Source of the DNA: Paulownia fortunei
Taxonomy: Eukaryota > Streptophyta > Magnoliopsida > Lamiales > Paulowniaceae
NCBI GenBank assembly: GCA_019321725.1
Contig: CM033115.1
Location: 1,488,001-1,552,000, forward strand
Reading direction: 5' to 3'
Length of the DNA: 64,000 bases
Positions 38,935 through 50,770 of the stretch are shown here, piece after piece (the stretch's first letter is position 1; every line of letters begins with the position of its first letter). The notes under the pieces are model-generated. The model searched no databases. It was given only the letters and a program-made list of their open reading frames with translations, and was not told where the DNA came from. A program made the position numbers and the translations under genes.

Positions 38935-39300
38935 ATACGAGTATAAACTATCTACAAATTCAAATTCAAATAAAGTACTTCTTGACAAGAGTATAAAAAG
39001 TTTACAAGTCAAATCAAATGAAGCACTCATTGACAAGAATATAAAATATCTACAAATCAAATCTTATGAAACACTAATTGACATGAGTATAAAAGGTTTA
39101 GAAGTCAAATTCAAATTAAGATTCCTTGAAATGAGTATAAACTATTTAATAAAATTTAAATTCAAATTGAGACTCCTTGATACGAGTATAAACTATCTAC
39201 AAATTTCAAATAAAAAAAAAAATAACTTGATACGAGTATAAACTATTTATAAAGTCAAATCAAGTCAAGAACTCCTCGATATAAAGATAAACTATCTACC
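38935..39300 (+). repeat. ~49-bp tandem array (8 degenerate units) before the 3' LTR
   Basis: The motif gagtataaactatctacaaa with a following tcaaattcaaat recurs at about 38940, 38990, 39039, 39087, 39134, 39186, 39236 and 39284 (spacing 47-52). It is interrupted by a poly-A run. Confidence 0.85.
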
Positions 39301-39383
39301 AGTTCAAATCAATTCAAAAATTTTGAGACTTATTCACTTGTTACACCCGTTGGATGCACGTGACCAAGTTTTGAAGGGGCATT

Positions 39384-40104
39384 TATCGACATGGAAAATT
39401 TACAGTCAATTATGCATTGACATGTGTAATATATTTTTATTTATATTTATATTTATTTTTGGAATATCATTCCAAAATTAAATACGATACTTAATTGATA
39501 AATATAAAAATTACCATATGTCAAATTATTATATTTTGGTAATAAAGATCGTATCTTGGAGATTATAGAAGTGAATATCAATATTTTGATAATTCAAATC
39601 ACATCTTGTGATTAACGTAATAAATTTCCATCAAATTATGAAAAATCAATAAAATCCTCCCCTGTCATCAAGGAAAAAATGGTAAGAGTCTCGTTCAGAT
39701 AAGTATAAATAGGAATCATCTCCAACATATTAAACACAAGTGGAGAAAAAGAAAAAAATCCAAATAAAAAAGATGGTGGAGGAAGTTCTCTCAACCTAAG
39801 TCCATCAAATTCAAAAAGATTCACGGTGTTTAAGGCGAAAATCAAGACGTTCGTCGTGGAACTCATCAAATTATAGCAGTTAATTCAAAATTAAGTTATT
39901 AAATTTTTGAATTAACGTTATTAAAAATTAAGTTAATATTGGAGGAGATTGAAGGATTGGTTCTATAAAAAAGTTACCAAATTCACAAAGTCAAGTTCTT
40001 GAAAAGAAGAATCAAATGATCAATAGAGATTGTATCTACATATTTTAATCAAATTCAATAAAATTTTATTTATATTATTTTTTTTATTTATAATTTTTTA
40101 TGCA
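39384..40104 (+). repeat. 3' LTR of the gypsy-type element
   Basis: Partner of 36576-37276, starting TATCGACATGG (decayed TG) right after the polypurine tract and ending tttttatgca. Confidence 0.8.
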
Positions 40105-41574
40105 TTTAAACTAAATTACATGAAAGAAGATATTTTCTTTTCTTGGAATAACTTATAAGATAGTCATTCGAACATCAGTGACAAGATATTATTAAGAAAT
40201 AATTGTGTCATAATAATAATTTTGTATAAATTTTATTAAAAAAAATGTTGTAAGTTATTGATAATTAATAACATATGTACAATAATTAAAAAAAAATCTT
40301 GTAGAGATTGTTAACAATCTTCATGAATATTTTAGAGTTATTGTTGACAGTTTTTTTCTTTCTTTTATTGTTGTCACTAGGCTGTTATTACACATATATT
40401 ATTAATTGCCCAATAATGGCAACTTAAATATTATCGTTAATTTGTAAAATTTGTTATTGCAATCAAAAATACCTAACTATTGTATAACTAGTCACACTTT
40501 AAAATTATCATTTAACATCTTATCACAAATATAATTTTTAGTTTTAATGCTGAATATGACTTTTACTAAAATAAAGCATAAAAGAAATTAAAAAGAAAAG
40601 GAAATTTCAGCACCATGGTTGGTTTTCACTTGTGTCCTCTGGAATGTTGAGGCCTGCAACCAGTTTCTTTTCTAACCCAAGCTCCAATTTTAGGTTTGGA
40701 ACAAAATTTTTTTTTTTTAGAATAATAAATAAATATTTTCAATTATATTGAAAATAATATAATTATCTGTAGGGCTAAATTCTAAAATACAATAAATTTA
40801 TATATAAAATTTATTATAAATTTAAGATCACGGTTGGCCCCTCCCTGCTCCGTCCCCATTTCAACTACAATCATGTGGTTATGGGTATGGGACTTGGACC
40901 CCATGAACTACCTCTAATGCCTAAGTATAAGATCAACAAAGCGAGTAGACTTAACGAGGCTCCACAAGTCTTTTAGCTCTTATAAATGACTATTTATGGT
41001 GGTGAAGGTCTGTTTCCATTCAACCCTTGAGCTTGGACTCATTTTCATTACCGAGAGCGATGGCATCGCCATTTTAGATTATTATTTTAATTTTGTATTT
41101 TATATAATATATATATATATATTATATATATATATGATTACTTTCAAATATATAATTATAAAAATATTTTATACATATGATATACATATATTGTATCAAA
41201 TATTAAAATACAGTCGCGCACTATAAATTCTATTGTTGTAGATGATGTTCACTTGCTCCAAAAGATGGAGTTAGGGTGTGGATGCGACGATCTCCTTCAA
41301 CTCTATAAAAAAAAAAATTAATTTAAATTTTATGTATAAAATTATTAAATTTTAAAAATATATCACCTAAAAAAATTAAAAATATTTTTTTATCTATTAT
41401 TTAAAAATAAATAAATTTCACCCTTCGATAATTAATTTCTAACTCAGTCCTATACGCTCCTAGTCTTAATGAAATAGTTCTATTGTAGATCGCCAGTGTA
41501 TTGCTCACGATCTATCAAGAATCTTGGATTTTGAGAAAGCAGGTGGTGAATTAGAAGCAGCAAACCTTGTCCCT
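40105..41574. other. Intergenic AT-rich DNA with repeat modules
   Basis: No gene supported. It holds two copies of the AT-rich module (about 40700-40860 +, 41300-41425 -) and an AT microsatellite with inverted symmetry near 41103-41135. Confidence 0.5.
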
Positions 41575-42300
41575 TAAAAAATTAAACGCCAAGTCAATTA
41601 AAATGTCCTTCATTCTTCAAATCCTCCAAAGTTTATGTCCATTCTTACCAAAAAGGTTGTCTTGATGTCGGAAAAGAGGAAAAGGACTTCTCCCCAACTA
41701 GGGTGGCGATAGATCCGTGCAAAAGCTGAACCCATCAATACTCATTTTGTTTGGTATTTATATAGTATAAATGAATTTGCATAAAATTTAAAAATTACTA
41801 TTTTTAGACTTGATCCATTTATTTTTTTAAAAAAATTATTATATATATATGTTCATATAATATTTTATTTAGAAAAATATTTTTTTAAGATTTTTTAATA
41901 ATATTATTTTTAAAAATAAAATTTTAATATTTTTAAATTATAAAATAAATCTTACGATCTCAGGTTCATATAATTCCAGCTTGACGTTAATCCACTGCCG
42001 TTCCTATCCACACCTCAGTCCTTTCCGAACATCTCCTCCAATATCTTTCAAACAATCTCAAGGAAGTTACCAACTCAAATAAATTTACATTAATGTCCAA
42101 AAATCCATGCCTTTTTTTTTTTTACTTCCAGAAGACCACTTAAATTTTCCTTTATGCTCCATTTTCAAAGGAGATATGATTTCTAACAATCATATATATC
42201 TTAGACTTTGACCAACTAAACAAATCTGTTTTTATAGATTATAAGAGAATTATTTGTGATTCTTCTTGGTCATCATTTTGATTGAAAGTTTAGTCATCAA
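41575..42300 (-). repeat. Locally dispersed repeat, copy 3 (inverted), split by a MITE
   Basis: The reverse complement matches 25010-25400: tttcaatcaaaatgatg, ccaagaagaatcacaaat, aaaaacagatttgtttag, ggtaacttccttgagat, tttttggtaagaatgg. It is interrupted at 41699-42006 by a MITE absent from copy 1. Confidence 0.8.
41699..42006. mobile_element. hAT-like MITE (308 bp)
   Basis: Imperfect terminal inverted repeats (tagggtggcgatagatcc at the left; the right end reads inverted as taggaacggcagtggatt) surround AT-rich DNA. The flanks tccccaac (41691-41698) and tccacacc (42007-42014) match at 6 of 8 positions, fitting an 8-bp target duplication. The uninterrupted sequence is seen at about 25290-25310 on the other strand. 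Confidence 0.75.
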
Positions 42301-42410
42301 GGCATTATAATCATTTCGCTCCTGGACAAATTGACGAACAATCAACAGTTAGAGTAGAATTGCCGAGTTTCTTATATATCATATTTTAATAGAGTCCAAT
42401 TGGAGACGTC

Positions 42411-42433
42411 GGGGGTTGGGGGTGGGGGGTGGG
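42411..42433 (+). other. G-quadruplex-type tract
   Basis: Four G runs: ggggg tt ggggg t gggggg t ggg, in otherwise AT-rich DNA. Confidence 0.7.
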
Positions 42434-43546
42434 AATTTCCTCACTTTTACCATTAGTTAGCATTTACTTGTATTAATTAAAAAATAATATGTTTGATCAC
42501 TTTTTATCTACATATTTTAAATTATTTATTTTTATTTATAATTTATCATATATTATATTTTATGGATACATACATTATGTGTATGTGATCCAAAATCAAG
42601 TAATTATTTAAAAAATTATTTTATATATTTAATATATATCTATATGAAATAAAGATAAGATATCAATTTAAATTTCTCTTGCCTACATACTAACCATTGC
42701 AAGAAATCATCTTTCTTTGAATTCAAACAATAAGCAATCATGTTTTCCCTAGTTAGCAAATGTATTTTCTATGGACACAATCCATCGACAGCCGCCTTAT
42801 TTTGATGAATACATTAGTTTTGAATATCTTTTTAGGTTAGGTAATGCAATAAAACAAAATTTATGTAGCGTTTATTCTCCAATATATTCTTCCTGGCACA
42901 ACGAATTAGTTTTAATTTTTTTTCTTTTTTAATTTCATAATTCAATAAAGAGGTTGTTAGCTATGTTTTAATATGATTATATTAGCATCGTGTTTGGCGA
43001 GTGACAAAATTGATAAATAATAACATTTCGAATTTTAACGGTGGTAACCATGAGATGAAAAAAATTAATATGAAGGCCCTTTGTAAGAATTCATGCACCA
43101 TTATAATGCTCCTTTTCATCTTCTCCCTTCTAATTTTTCACTTTAATTTGGATATTTGGACAACGATGCTTGAAAAGTACACCTTGTTGTTCTATATTTA
43201 TTAATGAAAAATTACCACCATATTCACTTGATTATATGTTAATGAATTGCTGTATTTTTATTTTTATTTTTTACCTGTAACAGTTGCATTTTCATGAAAA
43301 TGATAAAGGTTTTGCAGATTTATCATTTTTTTCTGTTTTGTACATTTAGTCATAGAATTAAAATTAATTAAACATCTATACAAACTTAAGCGAAAGTATT
43401 ACAATTTTGATTTAGGATTTATATATATATATATTACTCATTTCAGTTATTTGATGTGTTTATAATAATGTTATAAAATGAAATGATGACGTTATTGTAT
43501 GTAATCCACCTATTTATAACTTGTTTGGTATCGACATCTTATGAGC

Positions 43547-43554
43547 ATATATAC

Positions 43555-43595
<41 letters not shown>
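43547..43595 (+). repeat. (AT)n-(GT)n compound microsatellite
   Basis: An alternating at run followed by about 12 gt units. Confidence 0.9.
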
Positions 43596-43825
43596 GAAGT
43601 AGGTTTATTGTGAGAAATATCTAGGAAAGAAAGTTAGGTTTTAGGTTGGGAAATTATAATAATGCAATAAGATATGGGTATCCAAGTGAATGGACAATCA
43701 AACTCCACGATTATCTCCTGCCTTCCTATTATCCTACGTTTCAATCAATGTGAACAACTCATAGTCATGGTTCCATGTCAATCAATTATTTGCATGAACT
43801 AATTAATTTCCCGATTTCCAAGAAA

Positions 43826-43878
43826 CATATATATATATATATATATATATGGGGGGGAGGGGGGGGGGTGGAGGGCGG
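43826..43878 (+). repeat. (AT)n microsatellite followed by a G-rich tract
   Basis: About 12 at units, then a run of G broken by single A or T bases (43851-43878), again capable of a G-quadruplex. Confidence 0.85.
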
Positions 43879-44090
43879 CAAGAATTTAAATGAGGAAATG
43901 GATAATGACCAAAATCAAGTTGTTGAATTTTTCATACAATGCAACCACACAGACACATGTATACATACAGAATTGAAATGACACTAATAAATTATAGATA
44001 TAGATTTATGTGTACTTTTTACATTTAATTTTAGAAACTAAATTACTAATTTAGAAAATAAAATATTCATTCCGTCTCAAACTGAATGCT

Positions 44091-44140
44091 ATTATTATTG
44101 TTATTGTTATTATTATTATTATTATTATTACTATTACTAT
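44091..44140 (+). repeat. (ATT)n microsatellite
   Basis: Imperfect att repeats over 50 bp. Confidence 0.9.
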
Positions 44141-44929
44141 TTTTTGTGATGTACACAAATAATTTATTATTTTCTAAAAGAATATCCGATTTTCAAAAAC
44201 TACGATCTCCTTCAAAATATTGGACACCCTAAATACAATGTCTTAATATTGCTATTTTGAGAAATTATTAGTTAGATTGAGTGTATTACTCTTGATTCAC
44301 TATTTATATTTTATTCTGTAAATACAATTGGTATGTTAGTCTTGGTATAGTAGTCTGTACATACTTTATTTATTAAATTATTCTTAAAAAAAATCTCAAT
44401 GATCTGATCAAAATCGTTGATGTCCTATAATATGTACAATATATATAAATAATTATCGTTATCATATATGAGTAATTATCGTTATTGCAGAACCAAAATT
44501 CAAAGGTCCCAAGATTCTCTGAGAATTACATGTATTTATACATGTCGATGCTCCCAGTGGCACTGTGATTTCATTTAGTTTATTATTTAAACAAAAATGA
44601 TCAACATACATTGCATTTATGGGTCTCTTTTCTCTCGTGTTTGGTGATTTTTTTATTTTTTTTTTACATGTACATCTCAATTTACACTGTTATGCTCATT
44701 TTTTTTCTCATTGATTCCGATTTGAAGACAGATTGTGATTGACAGTCAAAGTCCTAAAGTTCTAAGGTTTCACCAATATTTGACAACCACATCAGTGGAT
44801 TCCTTTTGAAGTGAGAAGGGCGGCTTCCAGTAGTTCAAACCACGTGTTGCAGATTGATATTTTATTTTTTTTATTTTATATTATAAATAAATATTAAATA
44901 AGAAATATTTTTTTAAATAAATAATTGGT

Positions 44930-45235
44930 ATGCATCCCATACAAAAAGAGATATAAACGATTTGAGTCAAGTAAAAAATATTACTGCTCAATCATGTTTG
45001 ATTTTTTATTAAATTTAAAAAATTGTATTTGAATTTGGTTTGATAGTTAATTTAATTGAGTTTAAATGAGTTACACGAATCAAGATGTTATAGTTTGATT
45101 TTTTTACATATTTTTTTTTTTTTACTAATAGAATTAAGTTTGAATTGAGTTTTAAATTTTATCAAATAAAAAAATATGTTCAAATTTAATTTATTAAGTT
45201 AATGAATTAAATTTAAATAATTTTTTAAAAATTAA
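44930..45235 (+). repeat. Dispersed repeat, related to 35760-36070
   Basis: Shares ordered blocks (tttgattttttattaaattt, gttttaaattttatcaaa, ttaatttattaagttaatg) with 35760-36070, at lower identity. Confidence 0.45.
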
Positions 45236-46093
45236 TCACTAATCATCTATGAAATAACTTAATTTATTTTTCAGTCTACTTAACTATTTTCATGAAATAC
45301 AGTTCATAATAAAACAATTTGAAATAGATGATTCAAAGTTGGCTTTCCACCTTTTCTAGGACAAAAGAAGGAAAAAGATTCTTAGCCACTGTATATAAGA
45401 ATTTAAATTCTGATTTGAATTTCCAAAGACAATTAGACAAATAAATCAATCAAAAGATAGATTGAATATGCGGCAAGATTCCCTTTAAATGGACCTAAGT
45501 TTAATATCACACCCTCATAGTATTTCATTTTCTTACATTCTACATATTTCTTAAGGTGGGATATATGGAATATCGATATTTTATATTTTAAGAATTATAA
45601 AATAATGTTAAAATATGAAATAATTAGTAAAAAATTACCAAAAAAAATGCTGGAAAATATGAAAAGGAATTTCATTACTTGATTTAGAAGAAAAAATGAA
45701 GAAGAACAAACAAAAAAGGGTTTTTGACTTTAACCATTATTCTTATTTGTGAAAGATTGCAGAACATTGATACAAATTTATTTTCTAAATAGCAAATCCA
45801 TTAAAAAATATGATGAATATATTCTTTAAAATAAAATAATCGAACTTATGTAAGAATGTGCCACATTAACAAAAGAATTGTCCCACAAAAAAAACATAGT
45901 AATAAAGTTCCAAGATTTTAGTGGCCGAGGGATTTGTCGTGGACGTTTTGCTGGCGGTGTTTGACAAGTTAATATCTCAATTTACATGACCTGTTAAATA
46001 TATTTAATAACCGAAAGATAAAAAAAAAGTCTATACATGCATGTTATTTCGTATTTCAATGTAAATGTAAACATAATATATATATATATATAT

Positions 46094-46286
46094 AAGAATT
46101 TAAATGTAAAGACTGAACTTAATATTACTTAGTTGTGCTAAATACATAGGCTAAATTGATCTGGGCTTACAATCAGTTAATGATTTTATGATTCTTTTGG
46201 GGCTTAGACCCACTAAATAGTTTTATTAACCTATGTATTTAGCACAATTCAATAATATTAAGTTCAGTCTTTACATTTAAATTCTT
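46094..46286. mobile_element. 193-bp foldback element (57-bp inverted arms)
   Basis: Arm 1 (46094-46150, aagaatttaaatgtaaagac...aatacatagg) is the inverted complement of arm 2 (46230-46286, cctatgtattt...ttaaattctt) with about four mismatches in 57. The loop is 79 bp. A (TA)n run abuts the left arm. It may be a foldback MITE; the transcript would be a long hairpin. Confidence 0.9.
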
Positions 46287-47695
46287 GTTGGATTTAAGCT
46301 CAAGATCACATTATCCTATTTGTCTTTTGGCTCAGTTTCTTTGATTGAGGTGTTCGGTGAGCCGAGCTGAGGTACTGATTTTCTTAATAGCTCTGATGGG
46401 TCTTTTTTGAGCTAATTGAATTGGTCCGAGTTAACAAGATCAGTTCGAGTCCAACTGAAATTAACTCCTATTTTATTTATGTCAAGTTTAAAATAAACAA
46501 AAATGTGTTTCTATCTTATTCAAATAAGATGATATAATCCTTATTAACATCAATTACATTCACATATTATATATACTCTTTACTAATTACAAGATATGTT
46601 CTTTACATGACATTGTATATAACATTACATATGATATTCTATGATTCTCTTTAATTACGGATTGAATTAAACATCAGATGATTTTCGTTGAATAACTCTC
46701 GGCACTCATAATCCCTGCTTTTGCAAGCTTTTGGACGGCAATTAGAAAAAAAAAACCCTGTTTAACAGCCTTTTGGATGTGAATTAAAAAAGATTTAAAC
46801 ATTCATTTACTATATTAAAGATTCGTGGTCACTTTTAATTTTAAATCCATCTCATCCATACAATAAAATATTGCAACAACTTTTATGTAAGTCCCTTATG
46901 CCTAAGACTATAATTTAGGGTCGGATTTTCTGAAGTTTGGGAAGTGTGAGGGATGCCTTATTGTCTAGGCCACGAACTATTGGGAAAAAAAAACAAGAAA
47001 ATTGTTATAGTGATGTGTTTATAAATAATGCCATTCAAAATAAAATAGAGATCGAATTTGACTTGGTATACGATGGAAATTCTTATTACGTTTCACAATC
47101 AGTAACACTAGATTTTTTAAGTCAATTTATTTGTTATTGGGATGATTCAATCACAAACTTGATTAGCTAGAACTCATTACACAATATTCACATTCAACCA
47201 TCTATATGCCACTTAAACTAGTAGCTTATTATACTGTGCGTGTGTGTGTTTTCTTTTTCGATAAATAATGATATTTATTATGTTCTTTAATAGTATTATT
47301 TTAATAATTTTATTGTTATTGTAAAAATGAAAAATTGACTGATTAATTACAGCAAAAAACATTCATTTTTTAGTGAGGGAAAAGTATTTGGCGTCATATC
47401 AAATGAAGCTTTTTTAAAAAAAAAGAAAAAGAAAAAGAAAAGAACCCATAATGATATTATTAAATACATAATCTAAAAACATGAAAAGATTCTCAGTTTT
47501 GGGATGGTTGAAAATCCATACAAGTTCATGTTCATTATTATAAAGTACCATTATTAGTAATATATAACATTAAAAATGACCCCCCAAAAAATAAATAACA
47601 AACTTGAAATTTGTAATACATAAAAAATATAAGAAGAAAAAGGTTAAAAAATTAATAACCAAAAATCCAAGGGAAAAAAGTTTAGTGGTTAATAT

Positions 47696-48012
47696 TTAGG
47701 AAGTGGCCACCCAAACAGGATGCTTCCAATTACTAAATCCTCTGTTTCCATGGCCGCTTTCCTTGCACCTACTCAGCCTCTGAAATTTCTCAACTCCCAT
47801 TTCGACATTCATTTCTCCATCAAACTCTTCATTTTCTGGTTCATATTAGCTTCTGGGCTCGTCGATTTCCTCTTCCTCCGCCATTCCCCCGCCGCATTCT
47901 TCTCCATTTTCCACTTCTTCTTCGCCGGCAGAGATGGTGGTCGCCTCCGAGTCGAAGCCCGTCAGGAAGCACAGCCGGAGTCTGCCGTCACTCCTCTCCG
48001 CCTGCAAACAAG
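47696..48012 (-). pseudogene. FAF: FANTASTIC FOUR-type gene fragment, copy 1 (3' part)
   Basis: On the minus strand this reads the end of the FAF domain (CLQAERSDGRLRLC), an acidic stretch (AEEEEIDEPRS), the block GVEKFQRLSRCKESGHGN and the C-terminus VWVATS before TAA at 47698-47696. FAF proteins modulate shoot meristem size through the WUSCHEL/CLAVATA circuit. The 5' two-thirds are gone: copia element 1 begins at 48013, right after acaag, while in copy 2 the same point reads on (acaagaactcc). A three-base insertion relative to copy 2 creates an in-frame TAA at about 47845-47850. The last exon frame is otherwise better kept than in copy 2. It is a relic, not a functional gene. Confidence 0.85.
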
Positions 48013-48168
48013 TGAAAACAAATATTATAAATTGATATTTGTTTTCTTATGTAATAGATTGTTGAAATACAATGATAAATAGGATTAGAATCCTTCCCTA
48101 AAAATCTGCCTATATTATGTTTTATTCAATTTCAATGATATTTACACATTTATACAATCTCCTATATA
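48013..48168 (-). repeat. 3' LTR of copia element 1
   Basis: Direct repeat of 54838-54995, beginning TGAAAACAAATATT and ending ctatata (decayed from ctataca). Confidence 0.8.
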
Positions 48169-48256
48169 AAGAAATAACATAAATTGACTATCTTTACATA
48201 ATCGCTCACAATCTCAATACTCTGCTCAAGTTGACGCATAGATGTCACATATAATG

Positions 48257-48695
48257 TTTTCATAATCGGACTGGTAATTAAACCGGTCTTATTAACAATT
48301 AGCGGTTTAATCGGTCGAATCGGTTCAATCGGCGGTTGGACCGACTTAATAAAAATTAATTATATTTTTTTATTTTATTATATAAAATGATAATATATTA
48401 GATTAATTATTATGCAATACATTTTAAATATAAAAATAAATAAATAACTACATAAAAAATATAAAATCCAAATAATCACATAAATATAACAAAATATCAA
48501 ATTTAAACCTTTATAAAAATTAAAAATAATTTTTTTTTAAAAAAAGATGAAAACCAGTCAAACCAATTTTGGTTGATTTTGACCGACTTTGGGCGGTTTT
48601 GACCAATTGTTGACTGATCAAACCGGTCAAGTGGGTTTTTGGGCTGGTTCCTGATTGGACTGGTTGAACCGATCGATCCAATTCGATTTTGAAAA
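48257..48695. mobile_element. MITE (about 439 bp) in copia element 1
   Basis: Terminal inverted repeats ttttcataatcggactgg and (inverted) ttttcaaaatcgaattgg. Next to them are repeated accggtt/ggttcgatc-type motifs, with an AT-rich centre. The target duplication is unclear. Confidence 0.7.
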
Positions 48696-48830
48696 TATTG
48701 ATCACACATGCCCAACTTATCTAAGAACTTTGAAAATATTCAATTGGATACCCCTTTGGTAAGGATATCAACTAACTGGTCTTCTAATTGAATCTTTGGT
48801 AATTCCACATTTTTTTAATCGAGTTTCTCC

Positions 48831-50620
48831 TTAATAATGTTTTGTATGATCATGTTGCACTGGATTATGGGATATATCACATGTTGCTTTGTTGTCATAA
48901 TATACCTGAATTGGTTGTTTTAGGGAATAGCCTAGGTCTTGTAAGAGAAATTTCAACCATAGTGCTTTACAAATTCCTAAGGTCATTCCTCTGTACTCAG
49001 CTTCTGCACTAGATCTTGCAACCACATTCTGTTTCTTGCTCCTCCATATAACCAAGTTCCACCTACAAAGGTAAAGTATCCAGAAGTTGACCGCCTGTCG
49101 TCAATTGCTCCGGCCTAGTCAGCATCTGTATATACCTCGATATTTTGCTTGTTTGTATTTTTACAGAATAAAATTCCCTTTCCTGGAGCAGATTTTCGAT
49201 ACCTCAAAATACGCATGACTGCATTCATATGTTGTTCACCTAGATTATGCATGAACTGACTAACAATACTCAAAGTATAAGCGAGAATTGGTCTTGTGTG
49301 AGCTAAGTACATTAATCTTCCAACGAGTCTCTGGTATCTTTCCCTGTCCACCGATACCTGGCTTGTCTCAATACATAACTTTATGCCCTCTTCCATTGGA
49401 GTATCAACTGATTGGCAGGTTGACATACCAGTTTCATGAAAAAGATCTAAGGCATACTTTCTTTGAGATAAGAATATTCCTTTACTTGATCGAGATACTT
49501 CAATTCCCAGAGAGTATTTTAAGGGGCCTAAGTCTTTCATTTCAAATTTCTTGGACAAATACTCCTTCAAAACTTTCATTTCTTCTGAGTCGTTGCCTGT
49601 GATGATCATGTCATCCACATATACAATAACCACAGTAATTTTCCCATGTCGTTTCTTTAAAAATAATATGTGATCTGAATTGTTTTGTTTGTAACCAAAG
49701 GTTGTTATAGATTAGGTGAATCGGCCAAATTATGCTCTAGGGGACTGTTTTAATCCATATAGTGATTTCTTCAACTTGCACACATTCTGTTTTTGTCTTT
49801 CTGTTACCATACACCCTGGTGGGAGATCCATGTAGACTTATTTCGAGAGTTCACCATGTAGAAATGCATTCTTCACATCAAACTATTGTAAAGGCCAGTT
49901 AAAATTTGTAGCTAAGGATAACAAGACCCGAATAGTGTTGATTTTAGCTACATGTGCAAATGTCTCAGTGTAGTCGATTCCATAAGTTTGAGTCTATCTT
50001 TTTGCCACTAATCTTGCCTTAAAACATTCGATCATTCATCAGCTTTGTATTTCACTGTAAAGATCCATCAAACTAACTCGTTGTTTTCCCCTGGGACGAT
50101 CAACGAGCTCCCAAGTTTGGTTCTTCTGCAAGTAGGCCATCTCTTCATTCATCGCAGCTTTCCATCTTGGATTATCTAAGGCTTTTTGTACACTATTAGG
50201 TATAGATATAGTAGATAATTGATTAACAAATGACTGATTTGTTTATGACAAACGATGTGTAGACATATAATAGTTCATGAAATACCTTACTTTACTAGAC
50301 AACTGAGGTTCATATGTAGCTTTTAGAACACCTCTGGTGAGATAATGTGGTAACTGTCTCCCAAATGACTCAGGCACTATATAAGGAATATCCTCATACA
50401 ACGATTGGTTTGGTATATCATTTGGGAGAGACTCGAACTCGATTTCATACATTTCTTGGGTTTCTAGGTGCTCATTTTCACGTTGATCTAAGGTTTGACC
50501 ACTAGACTCCAACTCATCCACTTCTACGCTTATTATATCGTTGTGTAGGGTACCACCACTTATATCCAAGTTTTGACCACTAGGATCCAAGTCACTTATA
50601 ATTTGATCAGATACTTTCAC
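48831..50620 (-). pseudogene. Reverse transcriptase-RNase H remnant, copia element 1
   Basis: Minus-strand frames show the catalytic YVDD (VIVYVDDMIITGND) and blocks KFEMKDLGPLKYSLGIE, DTPMEEG, RLMYLAHTRP and YTDAD (49633-49115), then RNase H with SSAEAEYRGM and YYDNKAT (49055-48831). The amino-terminal part of the reverse transcriptase (about 50240-49640) and the integrase-RT linker (50620-50243) are split by stops and frameshifts. Confidence 0.85.
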
Positions 50621-50770
50621 AACATCTTCCTCAATGTTGTATATAAGACTCTGAATTTCCTCAAGATGCTCCCCCTAAAATTCAGACTTGGAGAAATTCA
50701 TAGCATCTTCATGAAAGATAACATCTATAGTGATAAACATGCGTTTAGTAGGGGGATAATAACATTTGTA

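Larger units (their letters stand above)
36576..40104 (+). mobile_element. Ty3/gypsy-type LTR element, gag-only, with two tandem arrays
   Basis: Two related direct repeats, 36576-37276 and 39384-40104 (about 0.7 kb each), form the LTRs. They share atgcattgacatgt, cgtatcttggagattat, ttaaacacaagtggaga and ttaatattggaggagat in order. The 5' LTR starts TGTAGACATG and ends TTTTACA. A candidate primer-binding region (ctggcacgtccagtggga) is at 37303-37320. The interior (2.1 kb) holds a 63-bp tandem array, a gag frame, a ~49-bp tandem array and a polypurine tract (gaaggggca) just before the 3' LTR. There is no protease, reverse transcriptase, RNase H or integrase. The LTRs differ substantially, so the insertion is old. 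The element is non-autonomous, either by internal deletion or by descent. Confidence 0.85.
42301..47695. other. AT-rich intergenic DNA, no gene seen
   Basis: No supported coding region. Short open frames (for example 46937-47170) lack any recognisable domain. It holds microsatellites, a dispersed repeat near 44930-45235 and a foldback at 46094-46286. Confidence 0.6.

Noticed and set aside
46937..47170. 77-codon plus-strand frame
   Set aside because: No start context, no domain, isolated in AT-rich DNA.
47720..48082. 120-codon plus-strand frame
   Set aside because: Antisense shadow of FAF copy 1 running into the copia LTR.
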